A stretch of DNA of 64,000 bases from Dracaena cambodiana (Eukaryota; Streptophyta; Magnoliopsida; Asparagales; Asparagaceae). The stretch is taken from positions 11,443,202 through 11,507,201 of the forward strand of contig JAYEPQ010000008.1 of the NCBI GenBank assembly GCA_036321105.1, read 5' to 3'. Each line of letters begins with the position of its first letter. Position 1 is the stretch's first letter. Position numbers and translations under genes: made by a program. Shown here piece by piece: positions 10,981-21,839 of this stretch. The notes under the pieces are model-generated. The model had not been told where the DNA came from, ran no database searches, and worked only from the letters and a program-made list of their open reading frames with translations.

Positions 10981-11813
10981 ATGTTTGGCCAGCACTACTG
11001 TATGTGCACATATGACATGCAAGGTGTACCATATGTAATGAAAATCAAGATAAATGCAAGTTTAAATATGTATAATCTTTAAATTGGATTAAAAATATAT
11101 CCAGTATCATATGTGAGGAGATTTCATCAAGAAATCATAAGTTTAGAGGATTTGAGACTGTATTCTTGCTTCTTGTTGAAATCAAATCGGAAAAGAACCG
11201 ATATTAATGTGATTGCTCTTTAAAAGTGGAGAAAATTTTCAAGAATCATACTAGAAACAAGGATAAGTACTGGAGAAGGTTCCTCATATTGATTAGAGCT
11301 CATTTGAAGAAGGAAAACTCAAGAACAAAGCACATAGAGCAATATAATAGATTTTCAGCTTATCATCAGACTAATTATTTTGTGATTTATTTCAAGGAAT
11401 TTGAGAAAGAATTATGGCTGGAGGCATGAGCAGAGAATGAAGAGGAATACAAGAGGAAGAAGGTTAATTTTTTATATTTTTCTGAATTTATTTGAAGGGG
11501 TTAAACAGCTATTAGAAAATATTTACTCTGGCATGTTAAAAACTCTTAAAGTTCATCTTAATTACAAAGTTACTATTTGGTCAAATTCAATTCAAAATTG
11601 GTCAAAAAAAGTTGTAAGGCTGTTAGAGATCAATCCCATCTAGGGAGGATGTTAAAATTGGAATTCTTGATTTTTTTTAAATTGAGTATTTTTCTAAAAG
11701 TTGGCCGATCTGGATTAATTCAAGAAAATTATGAGAAAATTCAAAATGATAAAATAAGAGATCTTTGCTTTGTGGAGTTTGAAAACTAGAAAGAAAAATA
11801 TAATTCAATTTAC

Positions 11814-12560
11814 TTAGTATCCGCCCATATCAATGTCTGGATCCTTGAACTGATATAGATGATATATAATAAACTGATGCAAGGGTGTAACGATTAGGTT
11901 CATTATAGTTTTATAATAATCAATGTCATATGTTAGTGTATATCCCTTTGCCACAAGTCTCGCCTTGTATTTATCAATGGATCCATCTGCCTTATATTTA
12001 ATGGAGAAAATCCACTTGCATCCCATTATCTTCTTTCTTTATGATAGTGTAGCTAACATCTATATTTTAATTTTTTATTGCCTCTAGTTCCTCCTTTATA
12101 GCCTGGTCCATTTTGAATTTGATAAATCTTCTTTAACACTTCTTAGAATATGACATGAGCAAAATACTTTCAAAAAATTTAGATAATTTTTGAGTTGACA
12201 AATTATTGGCAATCAGATACTTCGATCTTCTTTCTTCCACTTCTGGAGAGTATTAATTGGAGATTTATCATGATTGTATTTGAAAGGCAATGCATAACTA
12301 TATCTAAGATATTAGTATGTGAAAGTAATATAGAAGAGCTTACCTCTGGAATATTCTCAGGAGTAGAGTCCTTGTGTATTAAGGAGTGAAGGGATTCATC
12401 TGCAGATGACAATAATGTGGGTTCGTCTCTCGGAGACATATTAACTCTGTTTGGGCTCTCAACATTCCGTAATATCACTTTGTTTCCATGAGTCGGCTGG
12501 GATGGGTTACATTCAAATCCGGTTGGATTACCTTCAAATCCTAACCCATTATCCTCAAAT
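11814..12560 (-). pseudogene. Ty1/copia integrase tail and RT N-terminus (broken)
   Basis: Minus-strand reading gives a copia integrase/RT linker (Ser/Pro/Glu-rich, 12203-12560) and then the start of RT: MGCKWIFSIKYKADGSIDKY, ARLVAKGYTLTYDIDYYKT (12026 to about 11890). The next expected RT residues are found 2.85 kb away at 8962. Upstream sequence (gag and integrase core) is at 21840-24240, so this is the middle piece of one dissected element. Confidence 0.8.
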
Positions 12561-13432
12561 CCTAATCCTTCTGCTCACCATAAAAAAATTGTAAATGATT
12601 CTTTATTGAAAATTCTCAATAAAATATTATAATTTATCAAATGGTTTCCCATTTACAGAAAAAGTGGAAAATCTAATTTTCTCTTTATTTAACACTGGAT
12701 TCTGTAGTAGCTGTGAAGGACGATCTTATTCTCCCTTGATACTCGTATAAAATCTTTAGTTGGCAAGGATTTAGAGCTCTTCATAGCACCAACACTTGGA
12801 TGGAAAATAACTCTCATTTTAATATTGATCTCTAGATGCCTTTTTCAGCCTAAGCTCTTACCATTTAAAAAGATTTGGAGACTCTTGAATTGATGTCACT
12901 ATCCAACTGATGGCCTCCATGATCTGAGAATTAATTTATCGCCTTTTGGTCTGAAAGATTTGTATTAAATTTCTAAAATTTATAACCGACGTCTTTTAAT
13001 TCTCTGAATCATAACCGAAACACGGATCTCAAACTTTATATTCGCATTTTCTTTGGATCATAACTGAAACGCGAATCTCAAATTTTAGATTTGCGTTTTC
13101 TTTGGATCATAACTGAAACGCGAATCTCAAATTTTAGATCCGCATTCTGGTATATTGATATGTTGGTGATGGTATGTTCGTGGATTGCATAGTATGCTCA
13201 TACTAGAAGTCGCATACTATTGAATATAGTCTTCATCCCTTGAGACTTTACGGCAGAAATGATATGTTTAAACTCGTGTTCTCTTGTGGTTCATGTCTTA
13301 ATTAGAAAGAAATAAGCCAAATGTGAATCTCTCTGTAGTGGATGATCCGCGTCAATATCTTGAGTGTGCCTTTTGAATTTTACGAGCTTTTTATGAGACC
13401 AGATGCGATGACACGACTCTGCAGGGCTCATA
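12560..13432. other. Non-coding DNA upstream of PMD gene A
   Basis: AT-rich DNA between the copia fragment and the 205-bp repeat. No protein recognised. It carries a short tandem repeat with GCG-containing arms (12985-13145), which resembles the palindromic repeats upstream of the other two PMD genes in this window. Confidence 0.5.
12985..13145. repeat. ACGCGAATC...GCGTTT repeat upstream of PMD gene A
   Basis: Two and a half units of about 60 bp, each with GGATCATAACTGAAACGCGA, ATCTCAAATTTTAGAT and GCGTTTTC. The arms AAACGCGAATCT and AGATTTGCGTTT are inverted, so each unit can fold into a hairpin. Confidence 0.75.
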
Positions 13433-13640
13433 CTTATTAAGTAAATCTGCTGATCTCTAGAAAAGAGATCTATTCCTCAATTTTCTCTGCGAATCAGAAA
13501 TTGCTGATTTGGCACCTTTGGAAAATAAAACACAATTCTGTGAAGGTCATATTTTAATTCTTCATTTGTTTAGATTCGCAAATCTCTTTTATGAAAGATG
13601 AACCTTATAAAAGAAAATTCCGCCAACAAACCCCCTCCAA
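13433..13640 (+). repeat. 205-bp direct repeat, left copy
   Basis: Matches 21640-21836 at roughly 85 percent by eye (shared AAATCTGC-GATCTCTAGAAAAGAGATCT, TTTGGAAAATAAAACACAA and TCTTTTATGAAAGAT). Together the copies bracket PMD gene A and EPRV copy 1. Confidence 0.75.
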
Positions 13641-14063
13641 ATTTTTTAAAACTCTATAATTTTGGAAGTGTTTTAAAACACTTTGCATAATTTGGCAGAA
13701 ATGCGATCTTACGACTTCTGTATTAGAATTGTGGATTTCACTTTTTGAGAAGACACGCGATTCTATACTAAAATCACGGACTTCAAGCTTTATGTGGAAT
13801 ACCCGGAATGTTATCACCTTTTCTGGCATAAAGATCGAAGCATCTTCTGTGCTTATTAATGAAGGATTCTTACAAGATTTGGGCCAGAGATCTCGTCTGT
13901 CAAATCATCTGCGATAAAATCTCTACTTCATCATTAAGGTATTTTTAACTCTCTGTGAAAAATTTGAACTCCTGACTTTCTTTGTCTCCAAGCTTCTGAG
14001 ATCCTTCATCTTCAAGCTCCAAGCTTCTTTTGCATCGACTTCTCTCAAGAAATTTTAAAGAAG

Positions 14064-16935
14064 ATGACAAAAAAGGCCTCAATCTCTGGTCAATCTAGTA
14101 GTGTTTCTCAGAGTCCTCAGGTTGCTTCTGGTTCCATAGTAGTCCGGCAAGAACCTTTAGTCCAGGGTGAGTGTCTCATTTATAACAGATCTGCAATTCA
14201 TATTTTGGTTTTAATCCTTTTCTTATAGCTTTGTTTTAACTCTTTCCCCCTTATGCACTGAATTACGCTTTAAATCCTCTTTTGAAGAATCATTACTTCG
14301 GCCACGTAGGAGGATATGATGGTAAAAAGCAATTTAAGTTTCAAAAAGTTTTTCCAGTTTGCGCAGCATCTGATGGTCAAGAGAGGAAGAGTAAAATTTT
14401 GAATCCTCCATGTTCAACCATGAAAAAAATCATAACCACAGCTGCTTTTGAAGGGAAAAGTAGGAGTTTGCTGAATAAGTCTCTTTTTATATTTGGTGAT
14501 AACATAGCAATTCTTGATGACTATTTGGATGACAAGGATTATAAGTGGCTTCATCAAATTAATGGCCGTAACTTGTTTCTTCCTGATTTGGAGAGATATT
14601 ACCCTTTTCTGTATTTCCAATCCCTTTCTATCCCTAGACTCATGGAATGGCATTTGAACAAAGTGCAAGATGGCATATTGTTGGGTGGATTTAATGCACA
14701 AAGTGCATTTCCTCATTCTATCGGGAAACATGCCGCAAGGCTATTTCCAGGATCTCTGAGGCAAGACACCCCTTTGGGCAAGACTTTGGTGACTGCTCGC
14801 ACCTTCCTATGCCAGTTTGTTGATGAACATGGAGAGTTTCTAGTTTAGGATTTTCGTCATATTGGGTGGGTTCATTCTTCTTCAAAGGGTCTATGGGCAA
14901 CCTTAACCGGTTTCTTCTTAAGGACCTTTGCAGATCAGTTAAAGAGCATAAATGTTTATCATGCTATAAGGGCAGTTCAGCATGGCATTTTCCCCAGTCT
15001 ATTCCATTTTTTTGCTTGTTGAAGATGTATAACTCTGATACCTGTACTTTTTTCATGCCATATGGTGAACTAGGGCTCGCCCTTCATGAGATGTATAAAA
15101 TTTCAGGGTTGTCCATGCGAGATATTTCTTATGAAGAATATGTCCCCACAGGAGAAGAGCTTCATTTACTGAAAACTCAACATCTTATAATCTATGAAAC
15201 TTATTGGGAATTACTTTTCCACTACCATATTTGCACTCACATGTCTAATGCCCGCAATGTGAAGCAAAAGAAGTGGTTGCAATATCTCTTTCCCAACTTC
15301 GTGATAAACAATCCTGATTTCACTCATCTCTCCCCAGTTTCTAAACAGGAAGTCGAATAGAGAATTGTCCATTTTGGAACAGATGCATATGTTGCTGAAT
15401 TAGATGAGGATGTCTTCAAGGCAGATACATCCTTTGAGAGTTTTCATTATCAGGCCCTACAATCCTTATCAGATCCTGTTTTATTGGCAGGTTTCTTGAT
15501 GTTATGGCTAAAGCGATGCATGGTTCCATTAGCACCACAAGAAGCTCTATCAGTCAGAGTGGTATACCCGACAGTATTGCTAGCATTTGACAACCACTCA
15601 GTTTATTACCAGTGATGGTTTACGGAATTCAAAGTGGATTGTGAAGACTGACTAATAAGTTTTTTAACATCAAGAAAAGTTATGATGATGATGGAAATTT
15701 ATTTGTTAAGACTCCAAATCTGTGGATAAAACTTCCATACACTTATTTAATGGCTTGGATAGTTCTACACTGCCTTTCACGATGAGTTCCATTAGTTCTC
15801 AAACAGACCTGAGTTCCCCCAGAGTTCAACACTATGAAAGATCGCAATGGAAAGGGGGTTATATGGCTATAGTTTGGACAGTGCTTCAACATCATTCTAA
15901 TTATGAGTTGTACAAGTACTTCTCCTATTTTCCAAATGCTGATTATGGTGATGGATTTAAGGACTCAGCTGGTAATGATAAGTTCACCACTTTGTCTACT
16001 GGTTGTTTTTGGTGGATAATAAGCATTCGCCCAGGGCACTTGCTACTCCATTTAGGGAACTATTACTACATTGAGCCTTATTCCCCTAGTCGGGAATCCA
16101 AATACAAATATCAAATATGTGGTAAATTTATTTGAGGGAGCCAGAGCTTGGTTTTATTTCATCTCTGGTGATACAAAAATCAAATTTAATCTTCCTCTTA
16201 GGACTCCAAATTTGTACATGACTTTTGGTTTCTGCAAATGGTATGCTGTTGCTCATTCTATGCCTCACAATTTTGACGTGAGTCTCACCTGTCTTAGGGA
16301 CATTAGGACATGGTATGCTCAAATAAGAGAAGCTGGCAGCACTAAACTTGCCAGAATAGAAGATTTTGGCCAAGAGTATGATTTTGAAGAATTTAATTCA
16401 AGTGATGAAAGAGATACCACCATAGTCCCAATGGATCAACCTATATCTCCTACTATGGTAAAAGAACCATCTTCTAAGTCAGGATCTCCTCAGAAGACTA
16501 TTTATAAACTGAAAAGACTTGGATGTCTCAGTGATTTGCCAATCATACTAGAGGTCATATTAGCTGAAGGTAACGCAGCGGTTCTTAGTTTGATTCTTGA
16601 AGCTACTGGAGAAGAACATGAAGAAGATGATGATGCAAATTTACTTCCTCGCACATCTAAAAAATGCCATAGTCAAGGACCTATTTTTCCTAGTGACCCC
16701 ATTATGTGAGGAGACAATGAAGAAACTTACTGATTTATCAAGACTGCATGATAGCATAATCAAAGCTCTTTTGGCTGATCAAGCTGAGTTGGAAGTGCCG
16801 AAATCTGCTTCAGGAGACAGCATAACTGCCAGTGAGGAAGAACTGCACAAGCCGGCTGCTGTTCAAGCTTATGAGACCATTTAGTTGGAGATTAGTGATG
16901 CAGAAGAAAAGATCAAGGCTATCTTGAATCATTAA
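14064..16935 (+). pseudogene. Plant mobile domain (PMD)-type gene A, degenerate
   Basis: Related to plant aminotransferase-like mobile domain proteins, found both in host genes and in transposons. Exon 1 (14064-14166; MTKKASISGQ...) ends in phase 1 at a GTGAGT donor. Exon 2 begins near 14255 and carries NHYFGHVGGYDGKKQFKF. The PMD core is at 14860-15360 (MYNSDTCTFFMPYGELGLAL, HEMYKISGLSMRDISYEEYV). Downstream conserved blocks are LAGFLMLWLKRCMVP (about 15488), RSQWKGGYMA (15840) and LFEGARAWFYF (16130), then an acidic tail to about 16935. Stops at 14846 and 15358 and further frameshifts make it a pseudogene. Genes B and C near the window end have the same layout. The acceptor of intron 1 is not recognisable here. 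Confidence 0.7.
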
Positions 16936-16974
16936 GTTGTAATAATTTTTTTTGATATTGTCCAAAGAGCTCTT

Positions 16975-17868
16975 GTAATCTGGACACTACCGATATGGTA
17001 AGCGTTCGGATCCCTGATTTCTTAGAACTCCTAAAATCTTTCCAAATCCAAAATGATAAGGTAAAATAGATGGACGCCGAAATGACGGTCCAACATATGA
17101 TTATCTTAAATTAGAAAAATTTACTTGAAAATAGTCAATTGGTAGCATTCTTTGAAAACCTTGAAGAAATGGATATCTCTTCTTATTTTGCTAAAGAAGA
17201 GCTTATCCTTAATAAATTTGATAGACCAAGGTTTATTTCCTGTTTCAATGAAATCCCTCGCTATCAAAAGCAATTGAGGTTGGGAATTGTATAAGAGGTT
17301 TATGTAAACACCAACCATCCGGAGGAGTATAAGGGATTCATTCCAGATATCTGCTATGATAAATTGAAAACCTATGCTACCCAGTTCCAAACAGTATTTA
17401 TGTTCCGCATTTGGAGTATATGGGAGGAACGGAATTACATTAAACTATATCCTTCCGTTCAACTCTGGGAACTGCACAGAATGATGGAACAATATGCTCA
17501 TGGATTTGCTAAATATTCAAAAGAAGACTTCGTTGTCATCAATGAAGCCAAGAAAGTTGCAAAGGAGTTCTTTCAAATTGCCTACAATACTACAACCTCT
17601 GGAACTCATTCAGTCCATGAGGGGAAGATGATTCTCCGATATGACTATCTATCAGCCTTTGAGGATTCTGACGAACGAATTCTCAAAGTTACCAGATTTT
17701 CAAAGTTACCAGATTTTTAGAATCCCTAAATCTAGGGAGAATTGGCTCAAGTGCCAAAGAAGATTTTTTTATGGAGCTTGAAGGACATCTGCCAGAAGCC
17801 CAAGGTGAAGACACTAACAATGAGCTGGATGAAGAACAGCTAGCAAACCTAAATATGGGAGATTAAGA
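16975..17868 (+). pseudogene. EPRV copy 1: 3'-terminal ORF, unknown function
   Basis: The last ORF of an endogenous pararetrovirus, here lying before the promoter, so this integrated copy is permuted. Readable from DTTDMVSVRIPDFLELL through NHPEEYKGFIP, a Trp/Tyr-rich part (FRIWSIWEERNYIKLYP) and EGKMILRYDYLSAFEDSDER to an acidic end (EEQLANLNMGD). Copy 2 has the same protein at 43781-44703. A direct duplication of TCAAAGTTACCAGATTTT at about 17683-17718 shifts the frame near the end, and stops occur at about 17068, 17113 and 17293. It is not obviously a CaMV-type translational activator: I see no such motif. Confidence 0.65.
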
Positions 17869-17886
17869 AGCATGGTAGGACCATTT

Positions 17887-18106
17887 ATGATGTAAGCCAT
17901 GATGTCATTCTGCACCCACTTAAAGATTCTCTCTTATTTGCCCACACATGACTCTACCAATTGAAGAGGCCGACAAGTTTCAATAACGTAGTCGACACTC
18001 CACTAAAAGAATTGTAGTTGAGTTGTCTTCCACAAAAAAACACTCCTTCTAATTTCTAATGACAGCTCACCTCCACCAGCATCAGGAGGCTCTACTATAA
18101 ATAGAA
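17887..18106 (+). promoter_or_regulatory. EPRV copy 1 promoter (as-1-like element and TATA box)
   Basis: TGATGTAAGCCATGATGTCA at 17887-17906 closely resembles the paired TGACG as-1 element of caulimoviral full-length-RNA promoters. A TATA box CTATAAATAG follows at 18095-18104, directly before the leader and primer site. Copy 2 has the same arrangement on the minus strand (TGACG pair at 43741-43765, CTATAAAGG at about 43524). The function is inferred from position and similarity. Confidence 0.6.
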
Positions 18107-18236
18107 ACCACTCTCCTCAGGAGAGAGCACGAAGAAAAATATTGTAATCTCAAAGAGTTTGTAAATTTTGAGTTATTAAAACTTTTGCTTTAAAGCTTCT
18201 CTGGTTTGCCTTTGGTTGTAGCAGAAATCTGAAATA

Positions 18237-18250
18237 TGGTTTCAGAGTCG
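18237..18250 (+). other. EPRV copy 1 tRNA-Met primer-binding site
   Basis: TGGTTTCAGAGTCG differs at two positions from the start of the initiator-Met tRNA complement TGGTATCAGAGC that primes minus-strand synthesis in Caulimoviridae. It lies about 130 bp after the TATA box and about 370 bp before the first viral ORF. Confidence 0.65.
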
Positions 18251-18316
18251 TTTTCTAAATTATTGTACATCAATACTGTAAGTTTTTACTTTAGTAATGA
18301 ACTGCTAGAGTAGAGG

Positions 18317-18593
18317 CATGTTGTTATTATAATTATTGGTTGTACTTCTATTTGTTTGTGCTTCTACTCTTTACGCATGGGATAGGAAACGAACCATTGA
18401 TGTGCTCTATCTCTCTGAAGTAATGATATGAGTGTGTGGTGGATAGACCATGTGAGTCAGATCCTTGCAGCCTTAATCCTACCAAAAAGCCATGGTATAA
18501 GGGTGTTATGTAGCCGGAGAGAATAGGATCAAAACAGATAAAGTAGAAAGAAACAAATAGAAGGAAAACCAAAAAATTATGCTAACAACATGT
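18317..18593 (+). repeat. EPRV copy 1 leader inverted repeat (long hairpin)
   Basis: The left arm (18317-18369, CATGTTGTTA...CTTCTATTTGTTTG) is nearly complementary to the right arm (18541-18593, CAAATAGAAG...TAACAACATG), enclosing about 170 nt. Caulimovirid pregenomic RNAs have a long leader hairpin used in ribosome shunting, which this matches in place. In copy 2 the loop is in the opposite orientation relative to the ORFs. Confidence 0.8.
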
Positions 18594-18618
18594 TCTCGCT
18601 AGCACCATAGATCCAAAA

Positions 18619-18912
18619 CAGATGGATCAAACTAGAGTAGTCCTACCAGATGAAACTTACTCTTGTCCATACAAGTTGGACAATTATGATCATATTGTAC
18701 ACATACCTTCAAGTAGTACAATAGATATAAAAAACCAAGTAGGAATAAACAATTACATTTGTGATCAATTAAAAAGACTTTCTATAGAAGTCAAGGAAAT
18801 AAATACAACCTTAAAAAAGTATTTAGTCCTCTAAAGGTTACAAAACCTAAAAATATAATATTTTCTTCAGTATTCATGGTAAAATATTCATCTGGAGAAA
18901 AAATAAAATAAA
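18619..18912 (+). pseudogene. EPRV copy 1: small first ORF
   Basis: About 95 codons: VVLPDETYSCPYKLDNYDHI, then a heptad-like LKRLSIEVKEINTTLKKYL. The frame breaks after KYLVL and resumes as VFMVKYSSGEKIK. The counterpart in copy 2 (50285-50563) is intact. Function unknown; the C-terminal half looks like a short coiled coil. It directly precedes the capsid ORF, as small ORFs do in several caulimovirid genera. Confidence 0.6.
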
Positions 18913-18960
18913 TACTTCAAAAATTAATATGACGTCTATAATACTTTTGTTCTTCTACAG

Positions 18961-20280
18961 AAAAAGGAATTATTAGGCGAAATTACCGGTCAAGAAGTAT
19001 ATGATTATTATGAGCAGCATACTGCTTCTATAAACTACTTCAGATCCCAACAGGATCATACTTCCTAATTGGAAGATAACTCCTCTGACATCTTAGAGAC
19101 TTCATACACATCAGAAGAAAATTTTCATATAAATATGGAATAAGGATCTATAAATAGATCAGTATTAATACTCCCACCAGGGCCAAATACACAACCACCT
19201 CCACAAGTTCCAAAAGCAGAAATGACATCTGCAAATCCGGAATTTGAAAGTCAAAATTTCACAAGACAAAGCCATGGAAATTTTAATTGGCTAAATGAGC
19301 ACACAACCCTAATGAGTCGAGGTTTTAAACCAAATAAATTTGATCCTCCAAATCATATGGGATTGATATTTAATATAGATAATATACCACATCATAATAT
19401 ACGATAGTATATTGGAAATTGGATCCAACATATTGTTGGAACTACATTTCTTTTTGCCATCAACAATATCCAATACATAATTCATACAATATGCTACTAG
19501 TTATTGGGAAGGTATAGCTCTATCATGGCTTACCCAGTATGAGAAATTAGAAATTATATCCAGAATCTATTCAGAAACTGGATACTGAGTATACAATGAA
19601 AAAAGAGGCTTTATCAAGTATTATGAAACTTTTTGTTTCACATTTAATAGGGGAAGCCCTCTCAAAAGATTACAATTATGAAGAGAAATTATTTAAAATG
19701 GTTCTCTGTGATATATGTATGTTGGAAGAATTTGCAACCATATACATAGGATATATATTCAAATTACAATCCTTGGAAAATAAGATAGTTTGGATTAAAG
19801 GATTTTTTTCCAAAATACCTTATCCTTAGAATAATCTCAGAAGAGATAAATATAATCATTTACGACTTAGAGAATATACAGGAGAAAAACCTGAGTCAAC
19901 TCATGCAACAGGCTTTTTAAAGAAAGCATGATGGATACAGTAAAAGAGGTTTGTCAGCAAACCAAATCAAATAAACATATGAGAAAACAGATTCTTCGGT
20001 CAAAATTAGGACAATCGTGTTGTTCTACTACGATGAAGATCTAAACATTAAATTTGAATGCTATCCACAATACAATAAATGGGGATCATCCAAAAAACGG
20101 TTTTACAAGAAAAAACCAAAATTCAGGATTACTAGAATAAATGGAAACCTGAATTCAAAAACAAATACAAAAAAAATAAATCTTTTGCTAAACGAAAGTT
20201 TATCAAAAGAAAGTTTAAAAAAGGTTGTAAATGCTTCAAATGCAACCAAGAAGGGCATTTTGCAAATGAATGTCCCTTAA
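18961..20280 (+). pseudogene. EPRV copy 1: capsid (coat) protein region with zinc knuckle
   Basis: Polyprotein N-terminus (KKELLGEITGQEVYDYYEQ), Ser/acidic linker, then the capsid core (HMGLIFNIDNIPHHNIR, CDICMLEEFATIYIGYIF, WIKGFFSKIPYP, ESTHATGFLKKA), a Lys-rich stretch and a CCHC zinc knuckle at about 20227-20271 (CFKCNQEGHFANECP, all four ligands present). Many stops and frameshifts. Equivalent to 48905-50273 in copy 2. Confidence 0.75.
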
Positions 20281-20289
20281 ACATACAAA

Positions 20290-20960
20290 CCGTGGTCATA
20301 AATGATCCGGATGAGTTTAGCATCAATGTCGGAACGATACATGATATATCAAGTGATAATTTGACAATATATGAAATAGAAAGTATATATTCAGATTCAG
20401 AATCAGAACAAGGGATATTTTCTGATTTTGAAAATTTGAATATTAATATGCTTACTATTAACAAAACATACAATCAAATTAAAATTACACCATTAACAAT
20501 ATATGTTATTCTCACAAAAAGAGAAAAGATAAACTCTGTAGGATATTTGTTATATTCTAGAAGAAGTTTAAAGTTAAAAAGATATAGAACTACTGAGGTA
20601 TTTCTAAATCTAATTATACAAATACCTTTTGGATACTATGAAATTATCCATAATATTTCAAAACATGCCAAAAATAATGTATTTTATAACATATGGTCTT
20701 ATAGAACCTATGTCAAAAACAAATGTTAGTATATTACTAAAGAGTACAAGTCTCGAGGATCGAGATTATGTAATTGAATAAGGAGACCCAATAGGTCTAC
20801 TAGTATTACAAAAATATGAAGATTTATCTTTGATAAAAAAATGATATAAGTGAGCCTAATTTTAGCTCGCCTATATCTCAATCATCTTCTAACCCATCAT
20901 TGGGAAAAGAAACCTACTACGAATATAGAATATATATGAATACAATTTCAGAAAATTCTG
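20290..20960 (+). pseudogene. EPRV copy 1: linker and dUTPase-like segment
   Basis: An acidic linker (IYSDSESEQGIFSDFENL) is followed by VGYLLYSRRSLKLKRYRTTE and IIQIPFGYYEIIHN, then after a frameshift by a GLLVLQKY-type end at about 20800. The order GY-LYS, then IPxGYYG, then P-I-LLV-K resembles the strands of trimeric dUTPases, without the usual catalytic motif. See copy 2 at 48340-48625 for the better preserved version. Confidence 0.5.
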
Positions 20961-20989
20961 AAATACAAAATGAAACTATTCAAGATAGT

Positions 20990-21637
20990 ACGGGAGAACA
21001 ATTCATCATCACTGACGAAGATATCGAAAGATTAAAAGATATTATCCCACATACAGATAAAAGGAAGATATACAAATCCTCAACATTCAAATCTATATTT
21101 CTAAATAAGATGTATTCGAAAGAATGTAAGGTAATATTGAATTAAAAGGAGATGAAAATTTTACATCTATAAAACTCATTAGTCAACAACAGATTGATAA
21201 ATTATGAAAAAAATTACCCAAAAATGAAGTATCTCCATATCTGACTTATACAAATAAAGATAACCGGATTATTTAGATCTAGTATAGATACACCTATAAT
21301 GATAGCATACTTAGATGAACGCATCATAAATAATCCATTAAATAGTTTAATGGGAGGTCCTAAATCTAATCTTGCTAATAGAATATTTGGAGTAAACATA
21401 CATCCTGATTTTTGCATCAGCCTTGATGATAAAAATATAGATAAAGTATGTTTTTTTATCTATTAGTATCAAGAGGATAGAACTTTCACCTAGTTCTAAA
21501 GTGTTAGGGATACAATGAGAACATTGTGGCCTTAAACGACACTTCCACATTTAAATCCATTACCCCTAATCAATTTGTCAAATTATTTGAAGTTTGTAAC
21601 GGAAAAGTTATCCAACCAAAATTGGTAGATATCATTC
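20990..21637 (+). pseudogene. EPRV copy 1: movement protein (truncated)
   Basis: Matches the 30K-superfamily movement protein of caulimovirids: KDIIPHTDKRKIYKSSTFKS, then MKYLHIxLIQIKITGLFRSS, DTPIMIAYLDERIINNPLNS, and FCISLDDKNIDKV. Internal stops at several points. Virus sequence ends at about 21637 (QPKLVDI-like), where the 205-bp repeat starts; protease, RT and RNase H are absent from this copy. Confidence 0.75.
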
Positions 21638-21639
21638 TT

Positions 21640-21836
21640 ATTTATTAAATCTGCGGATCTCTAGAAAAGAGATCTGCACCCCAATTTTCTTCGCGAATAA
21701 GAAATCACGGATTTGGCTCCTTTGGAAAATAAAACACAACTCTGTGAAGGCTGTGTTTTAATTCTTCCTTTGTTTAGATTCATGGATCTCTTTTATGAAA
21801 GATTATCCTTGTAAAAGAAAATTCCACCAACACCTT
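21640..21836 (+). repeat. 205-bp direct repeat, right copy
   Basis: Diverged direct copy of 13433-13640, immediately after the end of EPRV copy 1 and immediately before copia sequence. Confidence 0.75.
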
Positions 21837-21839
21837 TTG

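Larger units (their letters stand above)
8965..11810. mobile_element. Unidentified AT-rich insertion splitting the copia RT
   Basis: About 2.85 kb between the two halves of a copia RT, hence probably an inserted element. I see no convincing protein in it. It contains a (TA)n tract (9062-9107) and diverged repeats of roughly 180 bp at about 10480-10980 (recurring TTGGAGTTCTAAAGTTATAG / AATTCTAGAGTTATGG). Such AT-rich repeat-bearing DNA is usual for gypsy LTRs or non-autonomous elements, but no termini were found. Short open frames here are not supported as genes. Confidence 0.4.

Noticed and set aside
18237..18250. tRNA gene fragment
   Set aside because: Only the short primer complement is present, with no tRNA cloverleaf around it.
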